64,000 bases of DNA, taken from the NCBI RefSeq assembly GCF_013410345.1, contig NZ_JACCFJ010000001.1:3633001-3697000 (forward strand), in the 5' to 3' direction. The notes below the pieces were generated by a model, which was not told the DNA's origin, searched no databases, and saw nothing but the letters and a program-made list of their open reading frames with translations. This document shows positions 17,574 through 26,122 of the stretch, one piece after another; position 1 is the first letter of the stretch, and each line of letters opens with the position of its first letter. A program made the translations under genes and the position numbers. The DNA comes from Saccharopolyspora hordei. Lineage in GTDB: Bacteria; Actinomycetota; Actinomycetes; Mycobacteriales; Pseudonocardiaceae.

Positions 17574-19955
17574 GTGACCGTCGAGCCGCGTCGAGTGCTG
17601 CTGATCAGCGCGACCATCGGTGAGGGGCACAATGCGACCGGCCGGGCCGTGGCCGAAGCGGCCGGCCGGGTCTGGCCGGGGTGCGAGGTCGGCTGGGTGG
17701 ACGCGCTGCGCGCGATGGGCCGCTGGGTGCCCGCCGCGTTCAACTGGATCTACGTCACCAACGTCGAGTCCACCCCGTGGCTGTACGACTTCTTCTACGA
17801 CTCGCTGTGGCGGTACCGGTGGTTCGCCAACGCCTCGCGCCGCTTCGTCGGCGCCTGGAGCGGGCGGGCGCTGCGGCGCACGATCGACGAGCACGACCCG
17901 GACCTGGTCGTGTCGACCTACCCGCTCGGGACCGCGGGGCTGGACTGGCTGCGCCGCCGTGGTGGGCTCGACGTCCCGGTGGCGGCCGTGGTCTCGGACT
18001 TCTCCCCGCACCCGTTCTGGGTCTACCCCGAGATCGACCTGCACTACGTGATGAGCGAGGCGAGCCTGCGGGAGATGCGGCGGGCCGAACCGGACGCGGT
18101 GGGCGCGGTGTGCGTGCCCCCGGTGGTCTCGGCGTTCCGGCCCGGCGACCGGGGTGCCGCGCGCCGCAGGCTCGGGCTCGACGAGTCGGGCTTCACCGTG
18201 CTGCTGTCCTGCGGCTCGCTCGGGTTCGGTTCGGTGGAGCGGGCGGTGGACGCCGCGCTGCGGGTGGAGGGGGTCGGTCAGGTCGTGGTGGTCTGCGGGC
18301 GCAACGAGGCGCTGCGGCAGCGGTTCGCCGGCCGCGCCGAGGACCGGCTGGTCGCGCTGGGCTGGGTGGAGGACATGCCGGCGCTGGTGGCCTGCGCGGA
18401 CGTCGTGGTGACCAACGCGGGCGGGGCGACGGCGCTGGAAGCGCTCGCGTGCGGGCGGGCGGTGGTGATGTTCGAGCCCATCGCCGGGCACGGGCGGGCC
18501 AACGCCGAGCTGATGGCCGACGCGGGCCTGGCCGAGCTGTGCCCGCGCGCGGACGACCTGACCGCGACGTTGCGCCGCTGGGTCGCCGCACCCGAGGAGC
18601 TCGCGCAGCGGGAGCACCAGGCGCTCAAGCACTGCCAGGTCGCGGACTTCGACGACCAGGTCGCCGCGCTGGCGCACCTCCCCCGGCACCGCGGTCGCCG
18701 GCCGCTGCGGCCGCAGGACGCCTTCTTCGCCCACGCCACCACACCCGTGGTGCCGCAGCAGACCGGTGCCGTCCTGCTGCTCGAGGGCGACGACCGCTCC
18801 GCGCACGACTGGTGCGAGCTCCTCGCCGACCGGATCGAACGGCGGGCCGGGCGGTTGCCGATGCTCACGCGGCGCCTGGTGCGGCGCCGGGCCCGGTGGC
18901 CGCAGTGGGTCCAGGACGCGGCCCTCGACCCCGCCGACCACCTGCGCTGCCGCGAGGTCCGCGACGAGCGCGCCGCGGCCGCGGCCCGCGAGGAGTTCTT
19001 CCGCACGGCGGTGCGCACCGACCGGCCCCCGTGGGAGCTGGAGGTGCTGCGCGAGACCGGGTCTGGCCGGGTGTCGGTCCTGGCGAAGCTGCACCACGCG
19101 CTCGGCGACGGCGTCGCGGTCACCAGCACGCTGCTGCGGTTGCTCACCGACGGTCCGCACCCGGTGCCGGCTGCGGACCGCGGGGACCGGCCGAGGTGGG
19201 TCCGGCGCGCGGGGACGGTGGCGCGCGGACTGGTCAGCTTGGCCGCGGCCGGTCCGGCACCGGCCAGCCCCTGGAGCGGGCGCAGCACGGCCGCCCGGTC
19301 GTTCAGCGGCCTGGAGCTGCCCGCCGCTGAGGTCCGCGCGTGCGCGCGGGCTCGCGGTGTGAGCAGCACGGCCCTGCTGCTCGGGGTGCTGGCCGAGGCG
19401 CTGCACCGGGCGCTGCCCGCTCCGGCGCCGGGCCAGCGGTTCCGGGTGATGGTGCCGCGCACCGCGCGCACCGGGCGGGGTGGCGTGGGCACCGAGGCGC
19501 CGGGGAACCACACCGCGTCGCTGGCGCTGGACCTGCCGGTCGGTCCGATGCCGGTCGAGCAGCGGCTCGCCGCGGTGGCCGCGGAGCTCGGCAGGCCGGA
19601 CCGGACCGGTCAACCCGCCGCGGCCACGGCCGTGCTCGCCGCGCTGGGCCTGCTGCCCGCGCCGCTGCACGCCTGGGTGGTGCGCCGGATCTACCACCGC
19701 CGGTTCTTCAGCGCCGTGGTGTCGGTGCTGCCCGGGCAGCGCCGGCCGGCGCGCATCGGGTCGGCGCGCATCGCCGGGGTGCTGCCGGTGCTGGCGCTGG
19801 CCGACGGGGTGGGACTGGCGGTGGGGGCGATCGGCTGGGGCGACCGCATCGGGTTCGGGGTCACCACGGACACCGGACTGGCCCCGCCCGCCGAGGTGCT
19901 CACCGAGCACCTGCGCGCGGTCTGCACCGAAGTGCGGGCAGGTGATCCGCGGTGA
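17574..19955 (+). CDS. Fused GT28 glycosyltransferase (MGDG-synthase-like) and WS/DGAT-type acyltransferase
   Basis: A 793-residue two-domain protein. Residues 1-370 are a GT-B glycosyltransferase like diacylglycerol glucosyl/galactosyltransferases and MurG: LLISATIGEGHNATGRA at the acceptor side, SDFSPHPFW, and the nucleotide-sugar site VVTNAGGATALEALACGRAVV with EPIAGHGRAN (residues 279-310). Residues about 378-793 match wax-ester synthase/diacylglycerol acyltransferases: LRPQDAFFAHATTP, then catalytic HHALGDG with His507-His508 and Asp512-Gly513, and a late PGN-type segment. It could glycosylate a lipid and then acylate the product. The reading frame is continuous with no sign of a frameshift. 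The next gene overlaps it by four bases. Confidence 0.88.
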   Translation: MTVEPRRVLLISATIGEGHNATGRAVAEAAGRVWPGCEVGWVDALRAMGRWVPAAFNWIYVTNVESTPWLYDFFYDSLWRYRWFANASRRFVGAWSGRALRRTIDEHDPDLVVSTYPLGTAGLDWLRRRGGLDVPVAAVVSDFSPHPFWVYPEIDLHYVMSEASLREMRRAEPDAVGAVCVPPVVSAFRPGDRGAARRRLGLDESGFTVLLSCGSLGFGSVERAVDAALRVEGVGQVVVVCGRNEALRQRFAGRAEDRLVALGWVEDMPALVACADVVVTNAGGATALEALACGRAVVMFEPIAGHGRANAELMADAGLAELCPRADDLTATLRRWVAAPEELAQREHQALKHCQVADFDDQVAALAHLPRHRGRRPLRPQDAFFAHATTPVVPQQTGAVLLLEGDDRSAHDWCELLADRIERRAGRLPMLTRRLVRRRARWPQWVQDAALDPADHLRCREVRDERAAAAAREEFFRTAVRTDRPPWELEVLRETGSGRVSVLAKLHHALGDGVAVTSTLLRLLTDGPHPVPAADRGDRPRWVRRAGTVARGLVSLAAAGPAPASPWSGRSTAARSFSGLELPAAEVRACARARGVSSTALLLGVLAEALHRALPAPAPGQRFRVMVPRTARTGRGGVGTEAPGNHTASLALDLPVGPMPVEQRLAAVAAELGRPDRTGQPAAATAVLAALGLLPAPLHAWVVRRIYHRRFFSAVVSVLPGQRRPARIGSARIAGVLPVLALADGVGLAVGAIGWGDRIGFGVTTDTGLAPPAEVLTEHLRAVCTEVRAGDPR

Positions 19956-20872
19956 GCACGGACGCCACGGTGCTGGCCATCGCCGTTCCGACCGCGGTCG
20001 TCGGGGCGGCCAGCTTCGGCTTGGCCAGCGCGATCCAGCACCGCGTCACCAAGCAGGTGCCCCGGGTGCGCACCCTCAACCCGCGGATGCTGCTGGCGCT
20101 GGTCCGCAAGCCGATCTGGGTGCTGAGCATCCTCACCGTGATCGTCGGGCTGTCGCTGCAGGTGGTGGCGCTGGCGTTCGGGCCGCTGGTGCTGGTGCAA
20201 CCGCTGCTGGTGACCTCGGTGCTGTTCGGTGCCGCGTTCGCGGCGTGGATGGCGCACCGCAAGATGGACCTGGTGCTGGCGCTCGGCGGGCTGGCCTGCG
20301 TCGGTGGGCTGTCGGCGTTCCTGGTGCTGGCCCGGCCCTCGGGGCACAGCAGCGACTTCACCGGGGCGCCGGTGCTGCCGCTGGCGCTGGCGCTCGGCCT
20401 GCTGGTGCTGGTCTCGCTGGTGGCGTCCTGGCTGGTGCCCGGTGAGGCCGGGGTGATCGGCATGGCGGTGGCCACCGGCGTGTTCTACGGGGTGACCGCC
20501 GGGTTGATCAAGGTGGTGGCCGGGCAGGTCCGCTCCGGCGGGGTGGTGGAGCCGTTCCAGCACTGGACGCTGTACGCGGTGTGCGTGATCGGGCCGATGG
20601 GCTTCCTGCTCAGCCAGCAGACCTTCCAGCGCGGCCGGTTGATCTCGCCGTCGCTGGCGGTGATCACCACGGTGGACCCGCTGGTCGCGGCCGCGATCGG
20701 GGTGAGCTGGCTCGGCGAGACCCTCGAGTCCTCCCCCGCCATCCTCACCGGCGAGCTCGTCGCGGTGGTGGTCATCGTCGTCGGCATCGTGGTGCTGACC
20801 CGGCGCGGCGAGCAGCTGCGGCGGGCGCTCGACCGCAGCGACGGGGGCTCGGAGGAGCCGACGTGGGGATGA
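19952..20872 (+). CDS. DMT-superfamily (NIPA/EamA-like) membrane transporter
   Basis: A 306-residue protein with eight or nine hydrophobic helices in the drug/metabolite transporter arrangement, starting VPTAVVGAASFGLASAIQHRV and ending in a short polar tail. VQPLLVTSVLFGAAFAAW and ITTVDPLVAAAIGVSWLGETL are the repeated pseudo-symmetric helices typical of DMT proteins. Proteins of this type next to lipid genes could export or flip a product, but that is inference. GTG 19952 overlaps the preceding stop, and the following SDR overlaps its end. Confidence 0.82.
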   Translation: MSTDATVLAIAVPTAVVGAASFGLASAIQHRVTKQVPRVRTLNPRMLLALVRKPIWVLSILTVIVGLSLQVVALAFGPLVLVQPLLVTSVLFGAAFAAWMAHRKMDLVLALGGLACVGGLSAFLVLARPSGHSSDFTGAPVLPLALALGLLVLVSLVASWLVPGEAGVIGMAVATGVFYGVTAGLIKVVAGQVRSGGVVEPFQHWTLYAVCVIGPMGFLLSQQTFQRGRLISPSLAVITTVDPLVAAAIGVSWLGETLESSPAILTGELVAVVVIVVGIVVLTRRGEQLRRALDRSDGGSEEPTWG

Positions 20873-21588
20873 CGCTGCGCGGGCGGACCGCGCTGGTCAC
20901 CGGCGCGTCCTCCGGCATCGGCGCGGCCACCGCGGCCGAACTGGCCGCCGCCGGGTGCCAGGTGGTGCTGGTCGGCCGCGACCAGCGCCGGCTGGCCCAG
21001 GTCACCGCGCGCACGGGCGGGCTGGCCCTGGCCGCCGAGCTGACCGACGCCTCCGGGCTGGACCGCGTGGTCACCGCGGCACGGCGGGTGGACCTGCTGG
21101 TGCACTGCGCGGGGATCGGGTGGTCCGGTGACCTGGCGTCGATGTCCGCCGAGCAGGTGGAGGCGCTGACCGCGGTGAACCTGACCGCGCCGGTGCTGCT
21201 GACCAGCGCGGTGCTGCCGGAGCTGCGGCGCAGGCGCGGCCACGTCGTGTTCGTCTCCTCGATCGCGGCCGTCGGGGTCCGCGGCGAGGAGGTCTACGCG
21301 GCGACGAAGGCCGGGGTGCGGGCGTTCGCCGAGAGCCTGCGCCGCCTCGACGGCCTCGGGGTGACCACGGTGCTGCCGGGCGCGGTGCGCACCCCGTTCT
21401 TCGCGGGCAGGCGCTACGACCGGCGGTTCCCGCGCGTGCTCGCCCCGGAGGAGGTCGCCGCGGCGCTGGTCCGGGGCGTGCAGCGCGGCCGGGCGGAGGT
21501 GTTCGTGCCCGGGTGGCTGGCGGTGCCCGCCCGGTTGCAGGGCGCGCTGCCCGGGGTGTTCCGGGCGCTGGCCCGCCGGTTCGGCTGA
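20863..21588 (+). CDS. SDR family oxidoreductase
   Basis: A 241-residue classical short-chain dehydrogenase. TGASSGIG binds the cofactor, HCAGIG replaces the usual NNAG, and Ser in FVSSIAAV with YAATK forms the catalytic set. Substrate unknown; a hydroxy or keto lipid would fit the operon. I prefer GTG 20863 because GGAGGA lies six bases upstream; the alternative ATG 20869 overlaps the previous stop by four bases. It is the last gene of the three-gene operon and ends three bases from the convergent hpnH. Confidence 0.87.
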   Translation: MGMTLRGRTALVTGASSGIGAATAAELAAAGCQVVLVGRDQRRLAQVTARTGGLALAAELTDASGLDRVVTAARRVDLLVHCAGIGWSGDLASMSAEQVEALTAVNLTAPVLLTSAVLPELRRRRGHVVFVSSIAAVGVRGEEVYAATKAGVRAFAESLRRLDGLGVTTVLPGAVRTPFFAGRRYDRRFPRVLAPEEVAAALVRGVQRGRAEVFVPGWLAVPARLQGALPGVFRALARRFG

Positions 21589-21591
21589 GCG

Positions 21592-22593
21592 TCAGCTGCG
21601 CAGCGCCCGGATGGACTCGCGCAGCGACGCCGTGGTGGCCAGCACCGCGGTCGGTTCGTAGCCGCAGTGGGCCATGCAGTTGGCGCAGCGCGGGTCGTTG
21701 CCGCGCCCGTAGCGCGACCAGTCGGTCTCCTCCAGCAGTTCGCGGTAGGTGGCGGCGTAGCCGTCGCTCATCAGGTAGCAGGGCCGCTGCCAGCCGTAGA
21801 GCGAGTACGACGGGATGGCCCACGCGGTGCAGCGGAAGTCGACCTTGCCCTCCAGGAAGTCCAGGAACAGCGGCGAGTGGTTGAACCGCCACCGCCGTCG
21901 GCGGCCGTCGGCGAAGACCTTGCCGAACAGCTCGCGGGTCTCGGCGACCCCCAGGAAGCGCTCCTGGTCCGGGGCCTTGTCGTAGGCGTAGGCCGGGGAC
22001 AGCATCATCCGGTCGACCTGGAGGTCGTTGTTGAGGAAGTCCAGCACCTCGATCACCGACTGCGGGGTGTCGGAGGTGAAGAACGTGGAGTTCGTGGTGA
22101 CCCGGAACCCGCGCCGCTGGACCTCCTTGACGTTGTCCACCGCCTGCGCGAACACGCCCTTCTTGCACACCGAGGCGTCGTGCCGCTCCTCCAGCCCGTC
22201 GATGTGCACCGCCCACGCGAAGTACGGCGAGGGCCGGAACCGGTCGATCTTGCGGGGCAGCAGCAGCGCGTTGGTGCACAGGTAGACGAACTTCTTGCGC
22301 TTGACCAGCTCCTCGACGAGGGTGTCGATCTCGGGGTGCATCAGCGGTTCGCCCCCGGCGATCGACACCACCGGGGCGCCGCACTCCTCCACCGCGGCGA
22401 GGGCCTGCTCGACCGGCATCCGCTGCTTGAGCACGTCCGCCGGGTGCTGGATCTTGCCGCAGCCGGCGCACTTGAGGTTGCAGGCGAACAGCGGCTCCAG
22501 CTCCAGCGTCAGGGCGAACTTCTCGCGGCGGGCCAGCTTCTGCTTGAGCAGGTGGGCCCCGACCCGGACGGCTTGGCGCAGCGGGATGCCCAT
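21592..22593 (-). CDS. hpnH: Adenosyl-hopene transferase, radical SAM
   Basis: A 333-residue radical-SAM enzyme that adds the 5'-deoxyadenosyl group to diploptene, making adenosylhopane, the entry to C35 hopanoids. The iron-sulfur cluster motif is CNLKCAGC (Cys38, Cys42, Cys45). VSIAGGEPLMHPEID and TNSTFF are SAM-domain signatures, and a Cys-rich end CANCMAHCGYEPTAVL is typical of HpnH. The length matches the family. It starts directly after the hpnG stop, with GGAGGTG as ribosome site inside hpnG, and is the last gene of the hopanoid operon. Confidence 0.95.
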   Translation of the reverse strand: MGIPLRQAVRVGAHLLKQKLARREKFALTLELEPLFACNLKCAGCGKIQHPADVLKQRMPVEQALAAVEECGAPVVSIAGGEPLMHPEIDTLVEELVKRKKFVYLCTNALLLPRKIDRFRPSPYFAWAVHIDGLEERHDASVCKKGVFAQAVDNVKEVQRRGFRVTTNSTFFTSDTPQSVIEVLDFLNNDLQVDRMMLSPAYAYDKAPDQERFLGVAETRELFGKVFADGRRRRWRFNHSPLFLDFLEGKVDFRCTAWAIPSYSLYGWQRPCYLMSDGYAATYRELLEETDWSRYGRGNDPRCANCMAHCGYEPTAVLATTASLRESIRALRS

Positions 22594-23202
22594 TCAAGAC
22601 ACCTCCTCGGGTGCGTGGTGGTTCTCCGGGGCCGCGGTGCGGCTCCACCGGGACAGGCAGGCGCCGACGGCGTGCAGCCGGGCGAGCGCGGCCAGCGCCC
22701 GCCGCGGTGTACCCGGGCTCAGCAGCGGCTGGTCGGCGGTGTCGAGCACGACCCGCACCACGGCGGTGCCCCGCGGGCCCGCGGCGCGCGCGAGCACCGC
22801 GGACTCCATGTCGACCGCGAGCGCGCCGGTGCGGGCCGCCTCCGCCCGCTGCGGGCCGTGCACGAGGTGCCGGGTGGTGAGGACCGGTCCGCAGCGGACC
22901 GGGAACCCCGCGCGGTGCAGTTCCGCGGCCAGCACCGGGGCGGCGTCGCAGTGCACCGTCCCGTCCTCGCCGCGGACCTCGTCGGCGACCACCACGTCGC
23001 CGCTGCGGATCCCGGCGCCGACGCCGCCGGCGAGGCCGGCCACCACGAGCAGGTCGAAGTCCGCGGCGGCGAGCTCGGCGGCGCGGCGCGCGCTGCGCCG
23101 CGGGCCGGGACCGGTGCGGTGGACGAGTTCGCGGCCGAGCGCCGCCCGCAGCGCGCGGGCCTCGCACCGCAGCGGGGCGCAGACCACCAGACGTACCGGC
23201 AT
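22594..23202 (-). CDS. hpnG: Hopanoid-associated nucleoside phosphorylase
   Basis: A 202-residue member of the phosphorylase/nucleosidase superfamily. In hopanoid pathways HpnG removes adenine from adenosylhopane to give (phospho)ribosylhopane. Visible motifs are VVAGLAGGVGAGIRSGDVVVADEV near the phosphate site and AVDMESAVLA, the ribose-binding Met-Glu segment. It sits two bases after shc and directly before hpnH, the order in which the reactions are encoded in other actinobacteria. GGGGGAG precedes the ATG. Confidence 0.9.
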   Translation of the reverse strand: MPVRLVVCAPLRCEARALRAALGRELVHRTGPGPRRSARRAAELAAADFDLLVVAGLAGGVGAGIRSGDVVVADEVRGEDGTVHCDAAPVLAAELHRAGFPVRCGPVLTTRHLVHGPQRAEAARTGALAVDMESAVLARAAGPRGTAVVRVVLDTADQPLLSPGTPRRALAALARLHAVGACLSRWSRTAAPENHHAPEEVS

Positions 23203-23204
23203 CG

Positions 23205-25112
23205 TCACTCCCCCGCCCGGACGTACCTGCCGAGGGCGGTCAGCGGGAAGATCACCCGGTACAGGTGGTAGTTGATGTAGAAGTCGCCGGGGAACCCGGT
23301 CCCGGTGAACTGCGGCTCGTCCCAGCCGCCGTCGGCCCGCTGGGTCCGGGCGAGGTAGTGCAGCCCGCGCTGGACCGCGTCGGTCCGGTGCCGCCCCAGC
23401 GCCAGCAGCGCCATCAGCGCCCACCCGGTCTGCGACGGCGTGGAGTCGCCGCGGCCGATCCACGCGGGGTCGTCGTAGGAGCGCAGGTCCTCGCCCCAGC
23501 CGCCGTCGGTGTTCTGGTGCCGCTCCAGCCACCGCGCCGCGCGCCGCAGCGCCCGGTGCTCGGGGGTGAGCCCGGCCTTGACCAGCGCCGGGACCACGGC
23601 GCCGGTGCCGTAGACGTGGTTGGCTCCCCAGCGGCCGAACCAGGAACCGTCCTTCTCCTGGTGCCGCAGCAGCCACGTCACGCCGCGCCGGACCACCTCG
23701 TCGTCGTGGCCCAGCGTGGCCAGCGCCTCGACCACGTGCGCGGTGACGTCGGCCGAGGGCGGGTCGATCACCTCGCCGAAGTCGCAGAACGGCAGCTTGC
23801 GCACCAGCTGCCGGGTGTTGTCGGCGTCGAACGCGCCCCAGCCGCCGTCCGCCGACTGCATGCCGCGCAGCCAGCGGGCTCCGCGCTCGATCGCGGCCTG
23901 CACCGCCTCCCGGTTCGGGTGGTCCACGCGGTTGAGCGCCAGCAGCACCTCGGCGGTGTCGTCGACGTCCGGGTAGCGGTCGTTGTCGAACTCGAACGCC
24001 CAGCCACCGCCCGGGGGCAGGTCGGGGCGGCGCACCGACCAGTCGCCCTCGATGCGGATCTCCTCGGCCAGCAGGAAGTCGGTGGCCCGGCGCAGCGCCG
24101 GGTGCGCGCTGGGCACGCCCGCGTCGCGCAGCGCCTGCACGCCGAGCACGGTGTCCCACACCGGGGACTGGCAGGCCTCCAGCCGGCGCACCACGCCGTC
24201 CGGGGTCTGCTCCCGGACCAGGAAGCGCTCCAGGCCGTCCAGGCCCTGGCGGACCACGGGGTGGTCCAGCGGGTAGCCGAGCAGGTGCAGCGCGAGCAGC
24301 GAGTACACCCACGGGGGCTGGATGCCGCCCCAGGAGCCGTCGGCCTCCTGCCGCGCCACGATCCACTCGGCGGCGCGCAGCATCGCGTGCCGGCGCAGGG
24401 AGCGCAGCGGGCGCCGGTGGTAGCGGTGCAGCAACCGGTCCAGCACGGTGAACGCGTAGTTCCAGGACCACGCGGGGCGCGTGGACGGGCGGGGGCGGCC
24501 GGTGCGCAGCTCGCGCACCGTGATGCCCAGCTCCCGCTGCGGCCGCAGCGTGCACACCACGGTCAGCGGCACCACGGTCTGGCGGGCCCAGCACGCCCAG
24601 TCCGCCACGTTGAGCGGGAACCAGCTGGGCAGCAGCACCACCTCCGGGGGCATGGCGGGCAGCTCGTCCCAGGACCACTCACCGAACAGCGCCAGCCAGA
24701 TGCGGGTGAACACCCGGGTGGCCTCCAGCCCGCCGTGCTCCAGGATCCAGGCGCGCGCGGTGGCCATGTGCTCGGCGTCGACGTCGTCCCCGGCCAGCTT
24801 GAGCGCGGTGTAGGCCTCGACCGTGGTGGACAGGTCGCCCGGCCCGCCGTGGAAGGTGGCCCACGTGCCGTCGCGCCGCTGCTGGGAGCGGATCCAGCGG
24901 GCCGCCTGCTCGGTCTCCACCGCGGTGCGGATGCCGAGGAACTGCCGCAGCAGCAGGTCCTCGACGTCCATGGTCACGTTGGTCTCCAGCTCCCCCTTCC
25001 ACCAGCCGTCGGGGTGCTGCAGGGACAGCAGGTGGTCGCGGGCGGCGACCATCGCGGTCCGCGGGTCGGGGACCACCACCGCGCGGGTGGGCTGCTGCAA
25101 CTGGTCGGTCAA
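23205..25112 (-). CDS. shc: Squalene-hopene cyclase
   Basis: A 635-residue class II terpene cyclase that converts squalene to hopene/hopanol on the membrane. The protonating acid motif DVDDTAE is at residues 382-388. QW repeats such as QHPDGWW, RRDGTWATF, EADGSWGG, SADGGWGAF and NTDGGWGED are distributed along it, and PLNVADWACWARQT is a strong cyclase signature. Length matches bacterial SHC. The start is TTG 25112, with GGAGG five bases upstream, overlapping the polyprenyl synthase stop by four bases. Also called hpnF. Confidence 0.96.
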   Translation of the reverse strand: MTDQLQQPTRAVVVPDPRTAMVAARDHLLSLQHPDGWWKGELETNVTMDVEDLLLRQFLGIRTAVETEQAARWIRSQQRRDGTWATFHGGPGDLSTTVEAYTALKLAGDDVDAEHMATARAWILEHGGLEATRVFTRIWLALFGEWSWDELPAMPPEVVLLPSWFPLNVADWACWARQTVVPLTVVCTLRPQRELGITVRELRTGRPRPSTRPAWSWNYAFTVLDRLLHRYHRRPLRSLRRHAMLRAAEWIVARQEADGSWGGIQPPWVYSLLALHLLGYPLDHPVVRQGLDGLERFLVREQTPDGVVRRLEACQSPVWDTVLGVQALRDAGVPSAHPALRRATDFLLAEEIRIEGDWSVRRPDLPPGGGWAFEFDNDRYPDVDDTAEVLLALNRVDHPNREAVQAAIERGARWLRGMQSADGGWGAFDADNTRQLVRKLPFCDFGEVIDPPSADVTAHVVEALATLGHDDEVVRRGVTWLLRHQEKDGSWFGRWGANHVYGTGAVVPALVKAGLTPEHRALRRAARWLERHQNTDGGWGEDLRSYDDPAWIGRGDSTPSQTGWALMALLALGRHRTDAVQRGLHYLARTQRADGGWDEPQFTGTGFPGDFYINYHLYRVIFPLTALGRYVRAGE

Positions 25113-26122
25113 AGCTTCCTCCGTACGACGAACTCGGCGAGTGAGGTCAACGCCTCGGTGACGTCCTGCGGGCCGCGCGGCAGGTGCTCAGCGGCCGCGT
25201 CGAGCCGGCGCCGGCACTCCTGGCGGGTCCAGTCCGCCGAACCGGCGCGCTGCACCATGTCGGCGGCTTCGCGCAGCTGCTGCTCGGTGAGCGGTCCGGG
25301 TTGGGCGTAGAGCTCGCGCAGCCGGTCGCCGGCGCTGGTGCCGGAGTTCAGCGCGTGCACCACGGGCACCGACTTCTTGCGGGCGCGCAGGTCCGACAGC
25401 ACCGGCTTGCCGGTGACCTCCGGGTCTCCCCACAGGCCGAGCAGGTCGTCGACCAGCTGGAACGCCATCCCCAGCTCGGTGCCGAAGGCGCGCAGGCCGA
25501 CCACGGTGTCCTGCGGGGCACCGGCGGTGAGCGCGCCGATGGAGCTCGCGCAGGCCAGCAGCGCGGCGGTCTTGTCGTGCGCCATGAGCAGGCACTCCTC
25601 CAGCGAGACCTGGTCGCGGTGCTCGAAGTCCAGGTCCGCGGCCTGCCCGGCGATGAGCACGCGGGTGGTGGCCGACAGCGCGCGGGCCGCCGCGGCGGCG
25701 TGCGGGGAGCTGGACCCCAGCAGGACCTCGGTGGCCAGCGACAGCAGCGCGTCGCCGGCCAGCAGCGCGGCGGGTCTGCCGAAGACGGTCCAGGCGGTGG
25801 GCCGGTGGCGGCGGGAGGTGTCGCCGTCCATCACGTCGTCGTGCAGCAGGGAGAAGTTGTGCACCAGTTCCACCGCCGCGGCGGCGGCCACCGCGTGGTC
25901 GGGGGCGCCGGGCGGGCGCGCGCACTGCGCCGACAGCAGCACCATCGCCGGGCGCAGGGCCTTGCCACCGCCCCCTTCCGCGGTGCCGTCCACCCCGCGC
26001 CAGCCGAAGTGGTACTCGCACACGCGGCGGGTGTCCGGGTCGAGCCGGCCGATCGCCTCGCGCAGCACGGGGTCGACCGCCTCCCGGGCGGTGAGCAGGA
26101 CGGGCGGCAGGACGGTCGTCAT
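25109..26122 (-). CDS. Polyprenyl diphosphate synthase (hopanoid cluster)
   Basis: A 337-residue trans-prenyltransferase making farnesyl or a similar diphosphate for squalene formation. The first aspartate-rich motif is DDVMD (95-99) and the second DDLLG (225-229), with Gly instead of the final Asp, a form seen in actinobacterial family members. GKALRPAMVLL and GDALLSLATEVL are also typical. Product chain length cannot be read reliably, but the context argues for a C15 donor. GGAGGTGACC precedes the ATG, which overlaps the hpnE stop. Confidence 0.92.
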   Translation of the reverse strand: MTTVLPPVLLTAREAVDPVLREAIGRLDPDTRRVCEYHFGWRGVDGTAEGGGGKALRPAMVLLSAQCARPPGAPDHAVAAAAAVELVHNFSLLHDDVMDGDTSRRHRPTAWTVFGRPAALLAGDALLSLATEVLLGSSSPHAAAAARALSATTRVLIAGQAADLDFEHRDQVSLEECLLMAHDKTAALLACASSIGALTAGAPQDTVVGLRAFGTELGMAFQLVDDLLGLWGDPEVTGKPVLSDLRARKKSVPVVHALNSGTSAGDRLRELYAQPGPLTEQQLREAADMVQRAGSADWTRQECRRRLDAAAEHLPRGPQDVTEALTSLAEFVVRRKL

